Below the pieces are notes generated by a model. That model ran no database searches, was not told where the DNA came from, and was given only the letters and a program-made list of their open reading frames with translations. 64,000 bases of DNA from Methylococcus geothermalis (GTDB taxonomy: Bacteria; Pseudomonadota; Gammaproteobacteria; Methylococcales; Methylococcaceae): NCBI RefSeq assembly GCF_012769535.1, contig NZ_CP046565.1, positions 1,750,501 to 1,814,500 on the forward strand. The letters run 5' to 3'. Position 1 is the stretch's first letter. Every line of letters begins with the position of its first letter. Position numbers and translations under genes: made by a program. This document shows, piece by piece, positions 36,331-45,665 of this stretch.

Positions 36331-37278
36331 GTGACCCGAAGCCGAACCCTGACGACCGAAATACCGCACGAACTGGCCGGCCTGAGGCTGGATCAGGCGA
36401 TGGCGATGCTGTTTCCGGACTTTTCCCGCGCCCGCCTGCAAACCTGGATCAAGGACGGCCATGCGCTGCTGGATGGCGTTACGGCGATACCTCGCCAGCG
36501 CCTGCTGGGCGGCGAGCGCATCGAGCTGCATGCCGAGGCCGAAGACGTGGTCGAGTGTGCCGCCGAGGCGATTCCTCTGGCCGTGGTGCATGCCGACGCG
36601 TCGATTGTCGTCATAGACAAGCCCGCCGGCCTGGTGGTGCATCCGGCGGCGGGGCATCCCGATGGAACGCTGCAGAATGCCCTGCTTCACCTGGATCCCA
36701 CCCTTGCGGCGATGCCGAGATGCGGCATCGTGCACCGGCTGGACAAGGACACCAGCGGCCTGCTGGTGGTCGCGCGTACGCTCGAAGCACACAAATCCCT
36801 GGTGGACCAGCTCAAGGACCGCAGCGTCAGCCGCGAATACCTGGCCCTGGTTCAGGGCGCGGTCACCGCCGGAGCGACGGTGGATGCGCCGATCGGACGC
36901 CATCCTTCCGACCGCAAGCGCTTCGCCGTGCGCCGGGACGGCAAGGAATCCGTGACTCACTACCGGGTGGAGGAGCGCTTTCCGCACCATACCCTGCTGC
37001 GGGTCCGGCTGGAAACGGGGCGTACCCACCAGATCCGGGTCCACATGGCTCATCGGCATCATCCTCTGGTCGGCGATCCGGTCTACGGCGGCCGCGCGCG
37101 CATCCCCGCCGGCGCCGATCCGGCGCTGATCGAGGCCTTGCGCGTCTTTCGGCGGCAGGCTTTGCACGCCGCACGGTTGGGGTTGATCCATCCCGAGACG
37201 GGCGAGGAGATGGCCTGGGAGTCGCCGCTTCCCCCGGATTTCGAAGCCTTGCTGTGCCTCCTACGGGGGCTGGCGTGA
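36331..37278 (+). CDS. rluD: 23S rRNA pseudouridine synthase RluD
   Basis: A 315-residue enzyme with an N-terminal S4 domain (LAGLRLDQAMAMLFPDFSRARLQTWIKDGHALLDG) and a catalytic domain with HRLDKDTSGLLVVA, whose Asp attacks uridine. It makes pseudouridines in helix 69 of 23S rRNA. GTG at 36331 gives an N-terminus like known RluD proteins (TRSRTLTTEIPHELAGLRLDQ); an ATG at 36274 would add 19 residues and cannot be excluded. Its stop overlaps the pgeF start by 4 bases (GTGA), the same order as yfiH after rluD in E. coli. Confidence 0.93.
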   Translation: MTRSRTLTTEIPHELAGLRLDQAMAMLFPDFSRARLQTWIKDGHALLDGVTAIPRQRLLGGERIELHAEAEDVVECAAEAIPLAVVHADASIVVIDKPAGLVVHPAAGHPDGTLQNALLHLDPTLAAMPRCGIVHRLDKDTSGLLVVARTLEAHKSLVDQLKDRSVSREYLALVQGAVTAGATVDAPIGRHPSDRKRFAVRRDGKESVTHYRVEERFPHHTLLRVRLETGRTHQIRVHMAHRHHPLVGDPVYGGRARIPAGADPALIEALRVFRRQALHAARLGLIHPETGEEMAWESPLPPDFEALLCLLRGLA

Positions 37279-38000
37279 CGTTCTGGATCGAGCCCGACTG
37301 GCCGGCGCCGCCGGGTGTGCGGGCGGCGTCGACCCTGCGCCGGGGCGGTACGAGCGTGGGGGCTTATGCCGGCTTGAATCTCGGGGCCCATGTAGGCGAT
37401 GCGCCGGAAGCGGTCGCCGCGAACCGCGCGTTCCTGCGCCGCCGGCTCGATCTGCCGGCCGAGCCTGCCTGGCTGCGCCAGGTGCATGGGAGCGATGCGG
37501 TGGAAGCCGGTGTGGAACCCGAGCCGGCAGCGGATGCCAGCTACACCAGGGACGTCGGTGTCGTCTGCGCGGTGATGACGGCCGATTGCCTGCCCGTCCT
37601 GCTCTGTACCCGCGACGGCAAGGGCGTGGCCGCCGTGCATGCCGGCTGGCGGGGCCTGGCGGGCGGCGTGATCGAGCGCGCCGCCGATGCCCTGGGTTCG
37701 GGCGGCTTGCTGGCCTGGCTCGGTCCGGCGATAGGTCCGGCGGCGTTCGAAGTCGGTGAAGAAGTGCGCGCCGCCTTCCTGGCGCAGGATGCGGAAAGTG
37801 ACGCGGCATTCCGAGGCGGGGATAATGGCCGCTGGTTTGCCGATATTTATCTGCTCGCCCGGCTGCGCCTCCGGCGCCTCGGCATCGGCGACGTCCATGG
37901 CGGCCGCTGGTGCACCTACAGCGATGAAAACCGCTTTTTTTCCTACCGGCGCGATGGAGTGACGGGCCGGATGGCCACACTCATCTGGCGCGACCGCTAA
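37275..38000 (+). CDS. pgeF: Peptidoglycan editing factor / YfiH (laccase-domain) protein
   Basis: A 241-residue protein of the multicopper-like YfiH family. The conserved metal-site segments are WLRQVHGSDAVEA, VMTADCLPVLLCTRDG, VAAVHAGWRGLAGGV, and a late GGRWCTYSDENRFFSYRRDG. Family members remove misplaced residues from peptidoglycan precursors or act on nucleosides. GTG start at 37275 inside the rluD stop; the two are translationally coupled. Confidence 0.9.
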   Translation: MTFWIEPDWPAPPGVRAASTLRRGGTSVGAYAGLNLGAHVGDAPEAVAANRAFLRRRLDLPAEPAWLRQVHGSDAVEAGVEPEPAADASYTRDVGVVCAVMTADCLPVLLCTRDGKGVAAVHAGWRGLAGGVIERAADALGSGGLLAWLGPAIGPAAFEVGEEVRAAFLAQDAESDAAFRGGDNGRWFADIYLLARLRLRRLGIGDVHGGRWCTYSDENRFFSYRRDGVTGRMATLIWRDR

Positions 38001-38022
38001 ACACCTTCGAACCTTTCCGCCG

Positions 38023-38841
38023 ATGAGCGTATTACTCTGGATTCTGCTGTTTTCATTGCTGGGCGGCGTGCTCAGTGTCATGGCCGCCTCGCTGTTCCTC
38101 CTCGTTCCGGAAGATCATCACCCGCATCTTTTGCCGCATGGCGTCAGCTTCGCCCTGGGTTCCCTGCTCAGTGTGGCATTCCTGCACCTCATTCCGGAGG
38201 CCGCCCACGGCGTCGGCGTCGGCAACGTCGAGATGCTGTTCGCCACGGTACTGGCCGGCATCCTCGGTTTTTTCATCCTGGAAAAGCTGCTGTTGTGGCG
38301 CCACTGCCATGCCGGCGATTGTGAGACGCACGGCGAGGGCCATTTTCACCAGCCTGCCGGCACGCTCATCGTCATCGGCGATGCGATCCACAACCTGGTC
38401 GATGGCGTGCTGATTGCGGCGGCTTTCCTGACCGACATCCGGCTCGGCATCGTCACCAGCCTGGCGGTCGCCGCCCACGAGATTCCGCAGGAAGTGGGTG
38501 ACTTCGCCATTCTGCTGCAAAGCGGCTACGGCCGGACCCGCGCGCTGTGGTACAACCTCATGTCCAGCCTGGGGACGGTGGTGGGGGGGGTGGCCGCCTA
38601 TTTCGCGCTGGAGCGGATGAACGGCGTCCTGCCTTACGTACTGGCACTGGCGGCGTCCAGCTTCATCTACGTCGCGGTCGCCGACCTGATTCCCTCGCTG
38701 CACCGCAGGACGCATCTGGCTGCGGCCATCCAGCAGCTCGTCATGATCGCGGCCGGCATCGCGCTGATCGTGACGGTCAATCACTGGGCCGAGGACATGC
38801 ACGCCGGCATGCCCGGAACCGCTCCGGCTATATCGCGATGA
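38023..38841 (+). CDS. ZIP family metal transporter
   Basis: A 272-residue membrane protein with about eight helices. The metal pathway is marked by IGDAIHNLVDGVLIAAAF (helix 4) and VAAHEIPQEVGDFAILLQSGYG (helix 5). A His-rich cytoplasmic loop (WRHCHAGDCETHGEGHFHQ) lies between helices 3 and 4, as is typical. It imports zinc or another divalent cation. It follows pgeF by 22 bases. Its last 14 bases overlap the end of the convergent kup gene. Confidence 0.9.
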   Translation: MSVLLWILLFSLLGGVLSVMAASLFLLVPEDHHPHLLPHGVSFALGSLLSVAFLHLIPEAAHGVGVGNVEMLFATVLAGILGFFILEKLLLWRHCHAGDCETHGEGHFHQPAGTLIVIGDAIHNLVDGVLIAAAFLTDIRLGIVTSLAVAAHEIPQEVGDFAILLQSGYGRTRALWYNLMSSLGTVVGGVAAYFALERMNGVLPYVLALAASSFIYVAVADLIPSLHRRTHLAAAIQQLVMIAAGIALIVTVNHWAEDMHAGMPGTAPAISR

Positions 38842-40708
38842 CGGTGCCGAGTTCCACCACCCGATCCACCGGCAGCTTGAAGTAGCCGATCGGGTTGTAG
38901 GCGTTGCGGAACATGGAAATGAACAGGACTTCCTCCCAACGGTTCAGGCTCCGCTCGGCGGAACGGATCAGCGTTTCCCTGCCCAGGAAGAACGTGGTCT
39001 GGTCGAGGTCGATGTTCAGCCCGGCATGGCGGCACAGATTCAGCATGCGCTGCACGTTGGGGCGCTCCATGAAGCCGAAGCGGGTCGTGATGCGGAAAAA
39101 GTTGTGTTCGAGGGCTTCGATGGTGATTTTTTCCTTTTCCGCCGCGTAGGGTTTGTCCAGGGTACTCATGGTGAGCAGGATCACCCGCTGGTGGATCACC
39201 TGGTTGTGCTCGTAGTTGCGCAGCAGGGCGAAGGGCAGGCTGAGATTGCGCGCGGTCAGGAAGATCGCGGTGCCGGTCGGCCGGAACGGCGGCGGCTCGT
39301 CGGTCAGCCGCTGCAGGAACCGGCTCAGGGACTCGGACTCCTGCTGCAGGCGGGCCAACAGGACGTCGCGGCCTTTTTTCCAGGTCGACATGACGGTGCC
39401 CAGGATCAGAGCCAGACAGAGCGGAATCCAGCCGCCGTCCTCAAGCTTGGCCAGATTGGCCGTCAGGAAGGACAGGTCGACGGACAACAGCACCGCTCCG
39501 GTCAGCAGCAACGCCATGCCTGGCCAGCGCCACGTGTCGTGGGCCACGACCAGGGCCAGCAGGGTGGTGACCACCATGGTGCCGACCACGGACAGCCCAT
39601 AGGCCGAGGCGAGGCTGGAGGAAGAGCCGAACGTCAGCACCAGGGCCAACACCGAGATCAGGAGCAGGCGGTTCACCGCCGGAGCATAGATCTGGCCCCG
39701 TTCGGATTCGGAGGTGTGGACCATGCGTTGACGTGGCAGATAATCGAGCTGGATGGCCTGGTGGGTCAGCGAAAAAGCGCCCGAGATCACGGCCTGCGAG
39801 GCGATCACGGTGGCGATCGTGGCCAGGCCGATCATCGGGTAGAGCGCCCATTCCGGGACCAGCAGATAGAACGGATTCCGCACCGCTTCCGGATTGCGGA
39901 TCAGCAGGGCGCCCTGGCCGAGATAGTTCAGGATCAGGCCGGGAAACACCACGGCGAACCAGGTGGCGCGAATGGGCGTTTTGCCGAAATGGCCCATGTC
40001 GGCATACAGCGCTTCCGCGCCCGTGACCGCCAGCACCACCGCGCCGAGCGCGGCAAAGCCCATCCCCTGGTGCATGGTGAGGAAATGGAATCCATGCAGT
40101 GGATTGAATGCGGCCATGACTTCAGGGGTCTTGCGCATGCTGTCGAAACCCAGCGTGCCGATGGCCAGGAACCACAGCAGCATGATGGGGCCGAACAGCT
40201 TGCCGACGCGTTCCGTCCCGCGGCGCTGGATCAGGAACAGTGCCAGCAGGACCAGGATCGAACCCGGAACCACGGAGTGCGACAGTGCCGCGGCGGCAAC
40301 CCCCAGGCCCTCCATCGCACCCAGCACCGAAATGGCGGGGGTGATCATCCCGTCGCCATAGAAAAGTGCCGTGCCGAACAGTCCCAAGGCGATGATCCAG
40401 GCCCGGTGCTTGCGCCGGTGCCGCTGCCGCAGGGCGAGAGCGGTCAGGGCCATGATGCCGCCTTCGCCGTGATTGTCGGCATGCATGACGAACACCACGT
40501 ATTTCACGGCCACGATGATCAGAAGGGCCCAGAAGATCAGGGATAGCGCGCCGAGGACGTTCTCCGGCGTCAGGGGGACGGCATAAGCGCCGCCGAAGAT
40601 TTGCCGCACGGTATACAGCGGGCTGGTGCCGATGTCGCCGTAGACCACGCCCAGGGCACCGGCGGACAGGGTCAGGAATCCGGAAGGTTTCGATTTGGTT
40701 CGGTCCAT
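38828..40708 (-). CDS. kup: Low-affinity potassium transporter Kup
   Basis: A 626-residue potassium:proton symporter. It opens with LTLSAGALGVVYGDIGTSPLYTVRQIF, the KUP signature, followed by about twelve helices up to residue 430 and a soluble C-terminal domain. VVFVMHADNHGEGGIMALTALAL is another family segment. The ATG at 40708 removes a 17-residue extension that does not match the family. It lies 75 bases after the PII-like gene on the same strand. Confidence 0.93.
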   Translation of the reverse strand: MDRTKSKPSGFLTLSAGALGVVYGDIGTSPLYTVRQIFGGAYAVPLTPENVLGALSLIFWALLIIVAVKYVVFVMHADNHGEGGIMALTALALRQRHRRKHRAWIIALGLFGTALFYGDGMITPAISVLGAMEGLGVAAAALSHSVVPGSILVLLALFLIQRRGTERVGKLFGPIMLLWFLAIGTLGFDSMRKTPEVMAAFNPLHGFHFLTMHQGMGFAALGAVVLAVTGAEALYADMGHFGKTPIRATWFAVVFPGLILNYLGQGALLIRNPEAVRNPFYLLVPEWALYPMIGLATIATVIASQAVISGAFSLTHQAIQLDYLPRQRMVHTSESERGQIYAPAVNRLLLISVLALVLTFGSSSSLASAYGLSVVGTMVVTTLLALVVAHDTWRWPGMALLLTGAVLLSVDLSFLTANLAKLEDGGWIPLCLALILGTVMSTWKKGRDVLLARLQQESESLSRFLQRLTDEPPPFRPTGTAIFLTARNLSLPFALLRNYEHNQVIHQRVILLTMSTLDKPYAAEKEKITIEALEHNFFRITTRFGFMERPNVQRMLNLCRHAGLNIDLDQTTFFLGRETLIRSAERSLNRWEEVLFISMFRNAYNPIGYFKLPVDRVVELGTVIAI

Positions 40709-40783
40709 GGATGTCAGGTAGCTCCGGGTCGGAAGGAAACGGCGGCTCCCTGTCGCCACCGCGCGAAGATTACCCCAGCCGGA

Positions 40784-41101
40784 TCAGCTTTCCCACTGGC
40801 CGATGCTGATGCGGGCGCCTTTGCCGACGTCCAGCACGTAGACGGTGCCGGCGCCGGGCTGATGGGTGTTGGCGGTTTCCATGATGACGGCGGCGATGCG
40901 GTCGGCGAGGTCATCGGGCGCGAAGATTTCGATCCGCTTCTTCGCCATGAACGGGCTGAAGTCCTGGGCGGCGCTGGCCTTGCTGCGGCCGAAGCCTTCG
41001 CAGTCCGATACGCTCATTCCCGGAAATCCGGGGATGTCGAGCAAGGCCATGGTCAGTTTGGACAGCATGAACGGTTGGATATAGGCGCGTATCTCTTTCA
41101 T
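40784..41101 (-). CDS. PII-like signalling protein linked to the RND efflux operon
   Basis: A 105-residue protein with a PII fold: MKEIRAYIQPFMLSKLTMALLDIPGFPGMSVSDCEGFGRSK, a short loop, KKRIEIFAPDDLADRIAAVI, and the C-terminal GAGTVYVLDVGKGARI. The T-loop is short and has no Tyr equivalent to the uridylylated Tyr51 of GlnB, so it is unlikely to be a GlnD target. Its ATG overlaps the stop of the CzcA-type pump by 4 bases, so it is co-translated with the pump and probably senses a metal or nucleotide for that system. Confidence 0.85.
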   Translation of the reverse strand: MKEIRAYIQPFMLSKLTMALLDIPGFPGMSVSDCEGFGRSKASAAQDFSPFMAKKRIEIFAPDDLADRIAAVIMETANTHQPGAGTVYVLDVGKGARISIGQWES

Positions 41102-44100
41102 GAGGCGGCTCCTCCGAAACGCCGATAGAGTACCGGGAGCAAAGTCAGGGTCAGCAGGGTGGCGCTGACGAGTCCGCCGATGATGACCACCGCGAACGGC
41201 CGCGCCGTTTCCGAGCCGACCGAGTGCGACAAGGCCGCCGGAAACAGGCCCAGCATCGCCATCATCGCGGTCATCACGACCGGCCGCAGGCGGCTCACCG
41301 AGCCGTCGATGATCGCATCCGTCATGTCGCGTCCTTCCATCCGCAACTGGTTGATCCGGGACAGCAGGATGACCCCGTTCTGCACCGCGATGCCGAACAG
41401 CGCGATGAAACCCACGGCGGCCGAGACGCTCAGGTGGATTCCGGTCGCCAGCAAGGCGCCGAGTCCGCCGATGAGCGAGAACGGCACGTTCATCACGATC
41501 AGCCCCGCATGGCGCATCGACTTGAACGTCCAGAATAGCAGAAGAAAGATCAGGAGCAGGCTGATGGGCACGATGACGTAAAGGCGCTTCATGGCCCGCT
41601 GCTGGTTCTCGAACTGGCCGCTCCACAGCAGCCGGTAGCCGGGCGGCAGGCGAACCTCGCGGGCGACGCGCTCCTGGGCTTCGGCCACGAAGCTGCCCTG
41701 GTCGCGGTCGATCAGGTTGCACTTGATGGCGATGCGCCGCCGGTTGTCCTCGCGGCTGATCCGGGAAGCCCCCTGGTCGACCTTGATGGCAGCCAGTTCG
41801 GCCAGCGGCACGCGGCTGCCCAGGGGCGTCGCGATGGTGAGATCGGCGATGGCGCCGACCGAGTCGCGTGCATCCTCCTTCATCCGGACCACGACGTCGA
41901 AGCGCCGTTCGCCTTCCAGAAAGCGGGTCGCGGTCCGGCCGCCGACGGCGATGCCGATGGTCTCCTCCACGTCGTCGACGCTGACGCCATAGCGGGCGAT
42001 GGCGGCGCGGTCCACTTCGATCACGGCCTGGGCCAGGCCGGACTGCTGTTCGGCGGCGACATCGGTGGCGCCGCGGATCGAGCGCAGGATATGGGTGACC
42101 TGATCGGCCTTTTCCTGGAGGATCTTCAGGTCGTCGCCGAAAATCTTCACCGCGATCTCGCCCTTGACGCCGGAAATCGCTTCTTCCACGTTGTCCTGGA
42201 TCACTTGCGAGAAATTGAACTGCAGGCCGGGGAAGATGTCGAGTCTCTGCTGCATGGCCTCCACCAGCTGGTCCTTGTCCGAAAAACGCCAAGTGTCCTT
42301 GTCATTCAGGTCGATGAGGATTTCGAGATTGTTGAAGCCCTTGGGATCGGTGCCGTCTTCCGGCCGTCCGAGCTGGGTCGTGATCGAGCGGGTTTCGGGA
42401 AATTCCTGCAGGCGTGTACGGATGTCGCGCTCCAGCTCCTTGCCCTTGGTCAGCGAAATCGGCGTCGGCAGGGTGATGGTGAGCCAGATGTTGCCTTCGT
42501 CAAGCTTGGGCATGAATTCCGTGCCGATGAAATGGACCGAGCCGCCGGCCAGCGCCAGCAGCAGGCCGCTGGCCGCGAACAGTCGGGCCGGCCGCCGCAG
42601 GATGCCGACCAAAAGCCGGCGGTAGCCGCGCTCCATGAAAGTCACCAGCGGATTGTGGGCTTCCGACAGGCGTGGCCCCAGCAGATAGGTCAGCAGTACC
42701 GGGATGAGGGTCAGGCTGACGACAAGGGAGCCGAGCAGGGCGAAGCTCAGCGTGTAGGCCATCGGCGAAAAAATCTTGGCTTCCACCCGCTGGAAGGTGA
42801 AGATCGGCAGGAAGGCGGTGATGATGATGGCTTTGGAAAACAGCACCGGCCGGCCCATTTCTATGCTGGTGTCGAGCAGGGTTCGCCGCATTTGCGGCAG
42901 GCTCGCCCCGCGGTCCAGGTCCAGCGAGATGCGGACGATGACCGCTTCCACCAGTACCACCGCCGTGTCGACGATGATGCCGAAATCGATCGCGCCCAGC
43001 GAAATCAGGTTGGCCGAGATGTGCATGGCGTCGATGAGGATGAATGCGAACAGCAGTGAGAGCGGAATGACCACGATGACCACCAGCGCGGCCGCCAGAC
43101 GGCGCAGGAATACCACCAGGACGGCGAGGATCAGCAAGGCTCCTTCCAGCATGTTGTGCTCGACCGTGCGAATGGTGTGATGCACCAGCTCGGTCCGGTC
43201 GTAGAACGGCACGATCGTCACCCCGGCCGGTAAGCCATGCCGGTTCAGTGCGTCGATTTCGGCCTTGACACCGCTCAGTACATCGAGCGCGTCGCGGCCC
43301 TTGATAAGCAGCACCACGCCCTCCACCACGTCATCGAGCTGGTTGAAACCGACGATGCCGGTGCGGGGTTGCGGCCCGACGCTCACGGTGGCGACGTTCT
43401 GCACATGAATCGGCACGCCGGCGCGGGTGGCAATGACGATGGACTTGATTTCGTCCACCGATTTGAGCAGTCCGACGCCTCGGACGACCAGCGCTTCGTC
43501 CCCATGCTCGATGTAGCCGCCGCCGGTATTGCCGTTGTTGTTCGCCACCGCCTGATAGACGTCCTGGACCGCCAGCCGGTAGTCCTTCAGCCGGTTGGGA
43601 TCGATCTGCACCTGGTATTGCTTGACGCCGCCGCCGAACGACACCACATCCGCCACGCCCTGCACGGTGCGCAGACGCCGCTCGATCACCCAGTCCTGCA
43701 ACGCGCGCTGCTCGATGAGGGACAGGTGGGGCGCTTCGATGCGGTAGCGGTAGATTTCGCCGATTCCCGTACTGAGCGGCCCCAGGTTGGCGCTGGCCGA
43801 GGCCGGCAGGCCGACCGCGCGCAGCCGCTCCAGTACCTGCTGCCGGGAAAAATAATCTTCGGCGTCGTCGTCGAAAGTCAGGGTCACGACGGACAGGCCG
43901 AAGATGGAGACGGAGCGCAGATTGATGAGATGGGGCAGGCCATTCATTTCGCGCTCGATCGGCAGAGTGACCAGTTTCTCGACCTCTTCCGGCGCCTGGC
44001 CGGGAAACTGGGTGACGACCTGCACGAACACGTTCTGCACGTCGGGAAAGGCCTGCACCGGCAGCTTTTCGAAGGAGAGAATGCCGCCTGCCGCCAGCAG

Positions 44101-44163
44101 CGCCGCCAGGCCGAGGATGAGCAGGCGTTGCTGCAGGCTGAATGCGATGATGCCACGAATCAT
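41098..44163 (-). CDS. Heavy-metal efflux RND pump (CzcA/CusA family)
   Basis: A 1021-residue inner-membrane RND transporter with twelve helices and two large periplasmic loops. It has the HME-family start (LRSVSIFGLSVVTLTFDDDAEDYFSRQQVLERL) and the helix-4 motif IDFGIIVDTAVVLVE. The DFG...D...E pattern belongs to the divalent-cation (Co/Zn/Ni) class rather than the Cu/Ag class; the Gly usual after the Asp is Thr here. It works with the preceding membrane-fusion lipoprotein. No outer-membrane channel gene is adjacent. It overlaps both flanking genes by 4 bases. Confidence 0.93.
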   Translation of the reverse strand: MIRGIIAFSLQQRLLILGLAALLAAGGILSFEKLPVQAFPDVQNVFVQVVTQFPGQAPEEVEKLVTLPIEREMNGLPHLINLRSVSIFGLSVVTLTFDDDAEDYFSRQQVLERLRAVGLPASASANLGPLSTGIGEIYRYRIEAPHLSLIEQRALQDWVIERRLRTVQGVADVVSFGGGVKQYQVQIDPNRLKDYRLAVQDVYQAVANNNGNTGGGYIEHGDEALVVRGVGLLKSVDEIKSIVIATRAGVPIHVQNVATVSVGPQPRTGIVGFNQLDDVVEGVVLLIKGRDALDVLSGVKAEIDALNRHGLPAGVTIVPFYDRTELVHHTIRTVEHNMLEGALLILAVLVVFLRRLAAALVVIVVIPLSLLFAFILIDAMHISANLISLGAIDFGIIVDTAVVLVEAVIVRISLDLDRGASLPQMRRTLLDTSIEMGRPVLFSKAIIITAFLPIFTFQRVEAKIFSPMAYTLSFALLGSLVVSLTLIPVLLTYLLGPRLSEAHNPLVTFMERGYRRLLVGILRRPARLFAASGLLLALAGGSVHFIGTEFMPKLDEGNIWLTITLPTPISLTKGKELERDIRTRLQEFPETRSITTQLGRPEDGTDPKGFNNLEILIDLNDKDTWRFSDKDQLVEAMQQRLDIFPGLQFNFSQVIQDNVEEAISGVKGEIAVKIFGDDLKILQEKADQVTHILRSIRGATDVAAEQQSGLAQAVIEVDRAAIARYGVSVDDVEETIGIAVGGRTATRFLEGERRFDVVVRMKEDARDSVGAIADLTIATPLGSRVPLAELAAIKVDQGASRISREDNRRRIAIKCNLIDRDQGSFVAEAQERVAREVRLPPGYRLLWSGQFENQQRAMKRLYVIVPISLLLIFLLLFWTFKSMRHAGLIVMNVPFSLIGGLGALLATGIHLSVSAAVGFIALFGIAVQNGVILLSRINQLRMEGRDMTDAIIDGSVSRLRPVVMTAMMAMLGLFPAALSHSVGSETARPFAVVIIGGLVSATLLTLTLLPVLYRRFGGAAS

Positions 44164-45314
44164 GGCTGTTTCTTTTCGGCGTCCGGCGCCGTGTCGAGTT
44201 CCGAGCGCAGCAACAGGGCCCCATCGGTCACGATCCGCTCGCCGGGCTGCACGCCCTCGAGCAATACCGCCTCTTTCTTCAGCCGCAATCCCACCCGGAC
44301 CTCGCGTTTCTGGTAGCGTCCTTCACCGAGGGCGACGAATAGCCAGTCCGATTCGCCCTCGGTGAACAGGGCTGTCAAGGGGACGACGATCGCCTTGTCG
44401 TCGGGCGGGCTCTCCACCTCCACCGAGGCATACATCGATGGAAGAAGCTTGCCGTCCGGGTTGGGCAACAGGCAGCGCACCTTCACCGTCCGCGTCGTCT
44501 CGTCCACGACCTTGCCGATGTAGTCGATCCGGGCGGGGAACCACTCGTCCGGATAGGCCGGCACGGTGAGCTTGACGTCCTGGCCGGGATGGATCACGGC
44601 CAGATCCTTCTCGAAGACATCCAGCAGGACCCAGAGCCGGCTCAGATCGGACACCACGAACAGCGGCGTGGTCAGGTCCGGACGGACTTCCATGCCGGGA
44701 TTGACGTTGCGCTCGGTGACGATGCCGGCGATCGGTGCCTTCAGTGTGAAATGGTTGTCGGGGCGTTTTTCATGCACGCCGAGATTCGCCAGCCGCAGGC
44801 GGCTGCGTTCGGCCTCGCTGCGCGCCCGCTCCAGCGCGTCCTCGGCCTGGTGGAATTCCTTGTGCGGGGCGATGCCGTGTTCGTACAGGTTTTTCAGCCG
44901 CTCGAAATCGTATTCCGCCAGTTTCAGGTCGGCGGTGGCCTTGGCGTATTCCGCCTGGGCCTGCCCGAGCTCGGGGCTATCCAGTTCCAGCAGGGGAGTG
45001 CCCACGCCGACGGCGGCGCCGAGCTGCGCGGGTATCGCGATGATGCGTCCGGCGATGGGCGATGAAACGCGCACGGTACGGGTCTCGTCGTAGGTGATTT
45101 TGCCCGTAATGGGTTCCAACAGGGGGCGCTGTTCGGGTATGGCTTCCGCCTCCCGAATCGAGTGGATCTTGGGGGAATTGGCCGGAAGCTGGAGGATGTC
45201 TTGTGGATTCGGCGAAAGCTCGGCCTGGTCATTGTCATCCGTTCCGTGACAGGCTACGAGCACGAGCGCCAGCGTGCACGGGCGGAACCATTGCCACATG
45301 CGATGGAATTTCAT
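44160..45314 (-). CDS. RND efflux membrane-fusion lipoprotein (CzcB-like)
   Basis: A 384-residue periplasmic adaptor. The signal peptide ends with the lipobox LVLVAC (Cys about residue 22). A barrel-sandwich hybrid (TVRVSSPIAGRIIAIPAQLGAAVGVGTPLLELDS) is split by an alpha-hairpin (about 110-180), then FTLKAPIAGIVTERNVNPGMEV and a C-terminal barrel. It bridges the RND pump to an outer-membrane channel. ATG at 45314 follows GGGAG at good spacing; an ATG at 45341 is less likely. It is the first gene of the efflux operon. Confidence 0.9.
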   Translation of the reverse strand: MKFHRMWQWFRPCTLALVLVACHGTDDNDQAELSPNPQDILQLPANSPKIHSIREAEAIPEQRPLLEPITGKITYDETRTVRVSSPIAGRIIAIPAQLGAAVGVGTPLLELDSPELGQAQAEYAKATADLKLAEYDFERLKNLYEHGIAPHKEFHQAEDALERARSEAERSRLRLANLGVHEKRPDNHFTLKAPIAGIVTERNVNPGMEVRPDLTTPLFVVSDLSRLWVLLDVFEKDLAVIHPGQDVKLTVPAYPDEWFPARIDYIGKVVDETTRTVKVRCLLPNPDGKLLPSMYASVEVESPPDDKAIVVPLTALFTEGESDWLFVALGEGRYQKREVRVGLRLKKEAVLLEGVQPGERIVTDGALLLRSELDTAPDAEKKQP

Positions 45315-45665
45315 GGTGTCGGACTCCCGGAGGTTGGCCATAGAGGCGCGGGTCTGTGCGAGAGGCGGCGCCCGCAGTTCGGGCACCGCCAGATTCCGAC
45401 CGCTGGCCGGCCAGAGATCAGAGCAATATTCGCACCCACGGAACGGTTATCTGCGATGCGATGGAAATTCGGGATTTTAGCTTCAGTCATGGGAAAATCA
45501 TCCGGTCATGCCGTTCAGAGACGGGGGTAAAGCCCCGGCCGCGGGGGTCCTTTTGGACCGATACCGCTATACTTACCGGCGTCGGGCCATTCGACGACAG
45601 GGTTCGAAATCCGGGCGAAACGTCCGGGTTCAATCTCGCTGACTTGAGTGATAGGAGAGCATGTC
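45315..45665. other. Divergent intergenic region before hsp20
   Basis: About 350 bases without a gene. It contains consecutive short hairpins: CGGGG/CCCCG (45522-26 with 45533-37), an alternative CCCCG/CGGGG pairing (45533-37 with 45542-46), and GGTCC-TTTT-GGACC (45546-45559). TATACT at 45568-45573 could be a -10 box, but no matching -35 is at the right distance. A sigma-32 consensus was not found. Confidence 0.5.

Noticed and set aside
45590-45645. tRNA T-arm-like sequences (GGTTCGAAATCC and GGGTTCAATC)
   Set aside because: No matching acceptor stem, anticodon arm or D-arm surrounds them.
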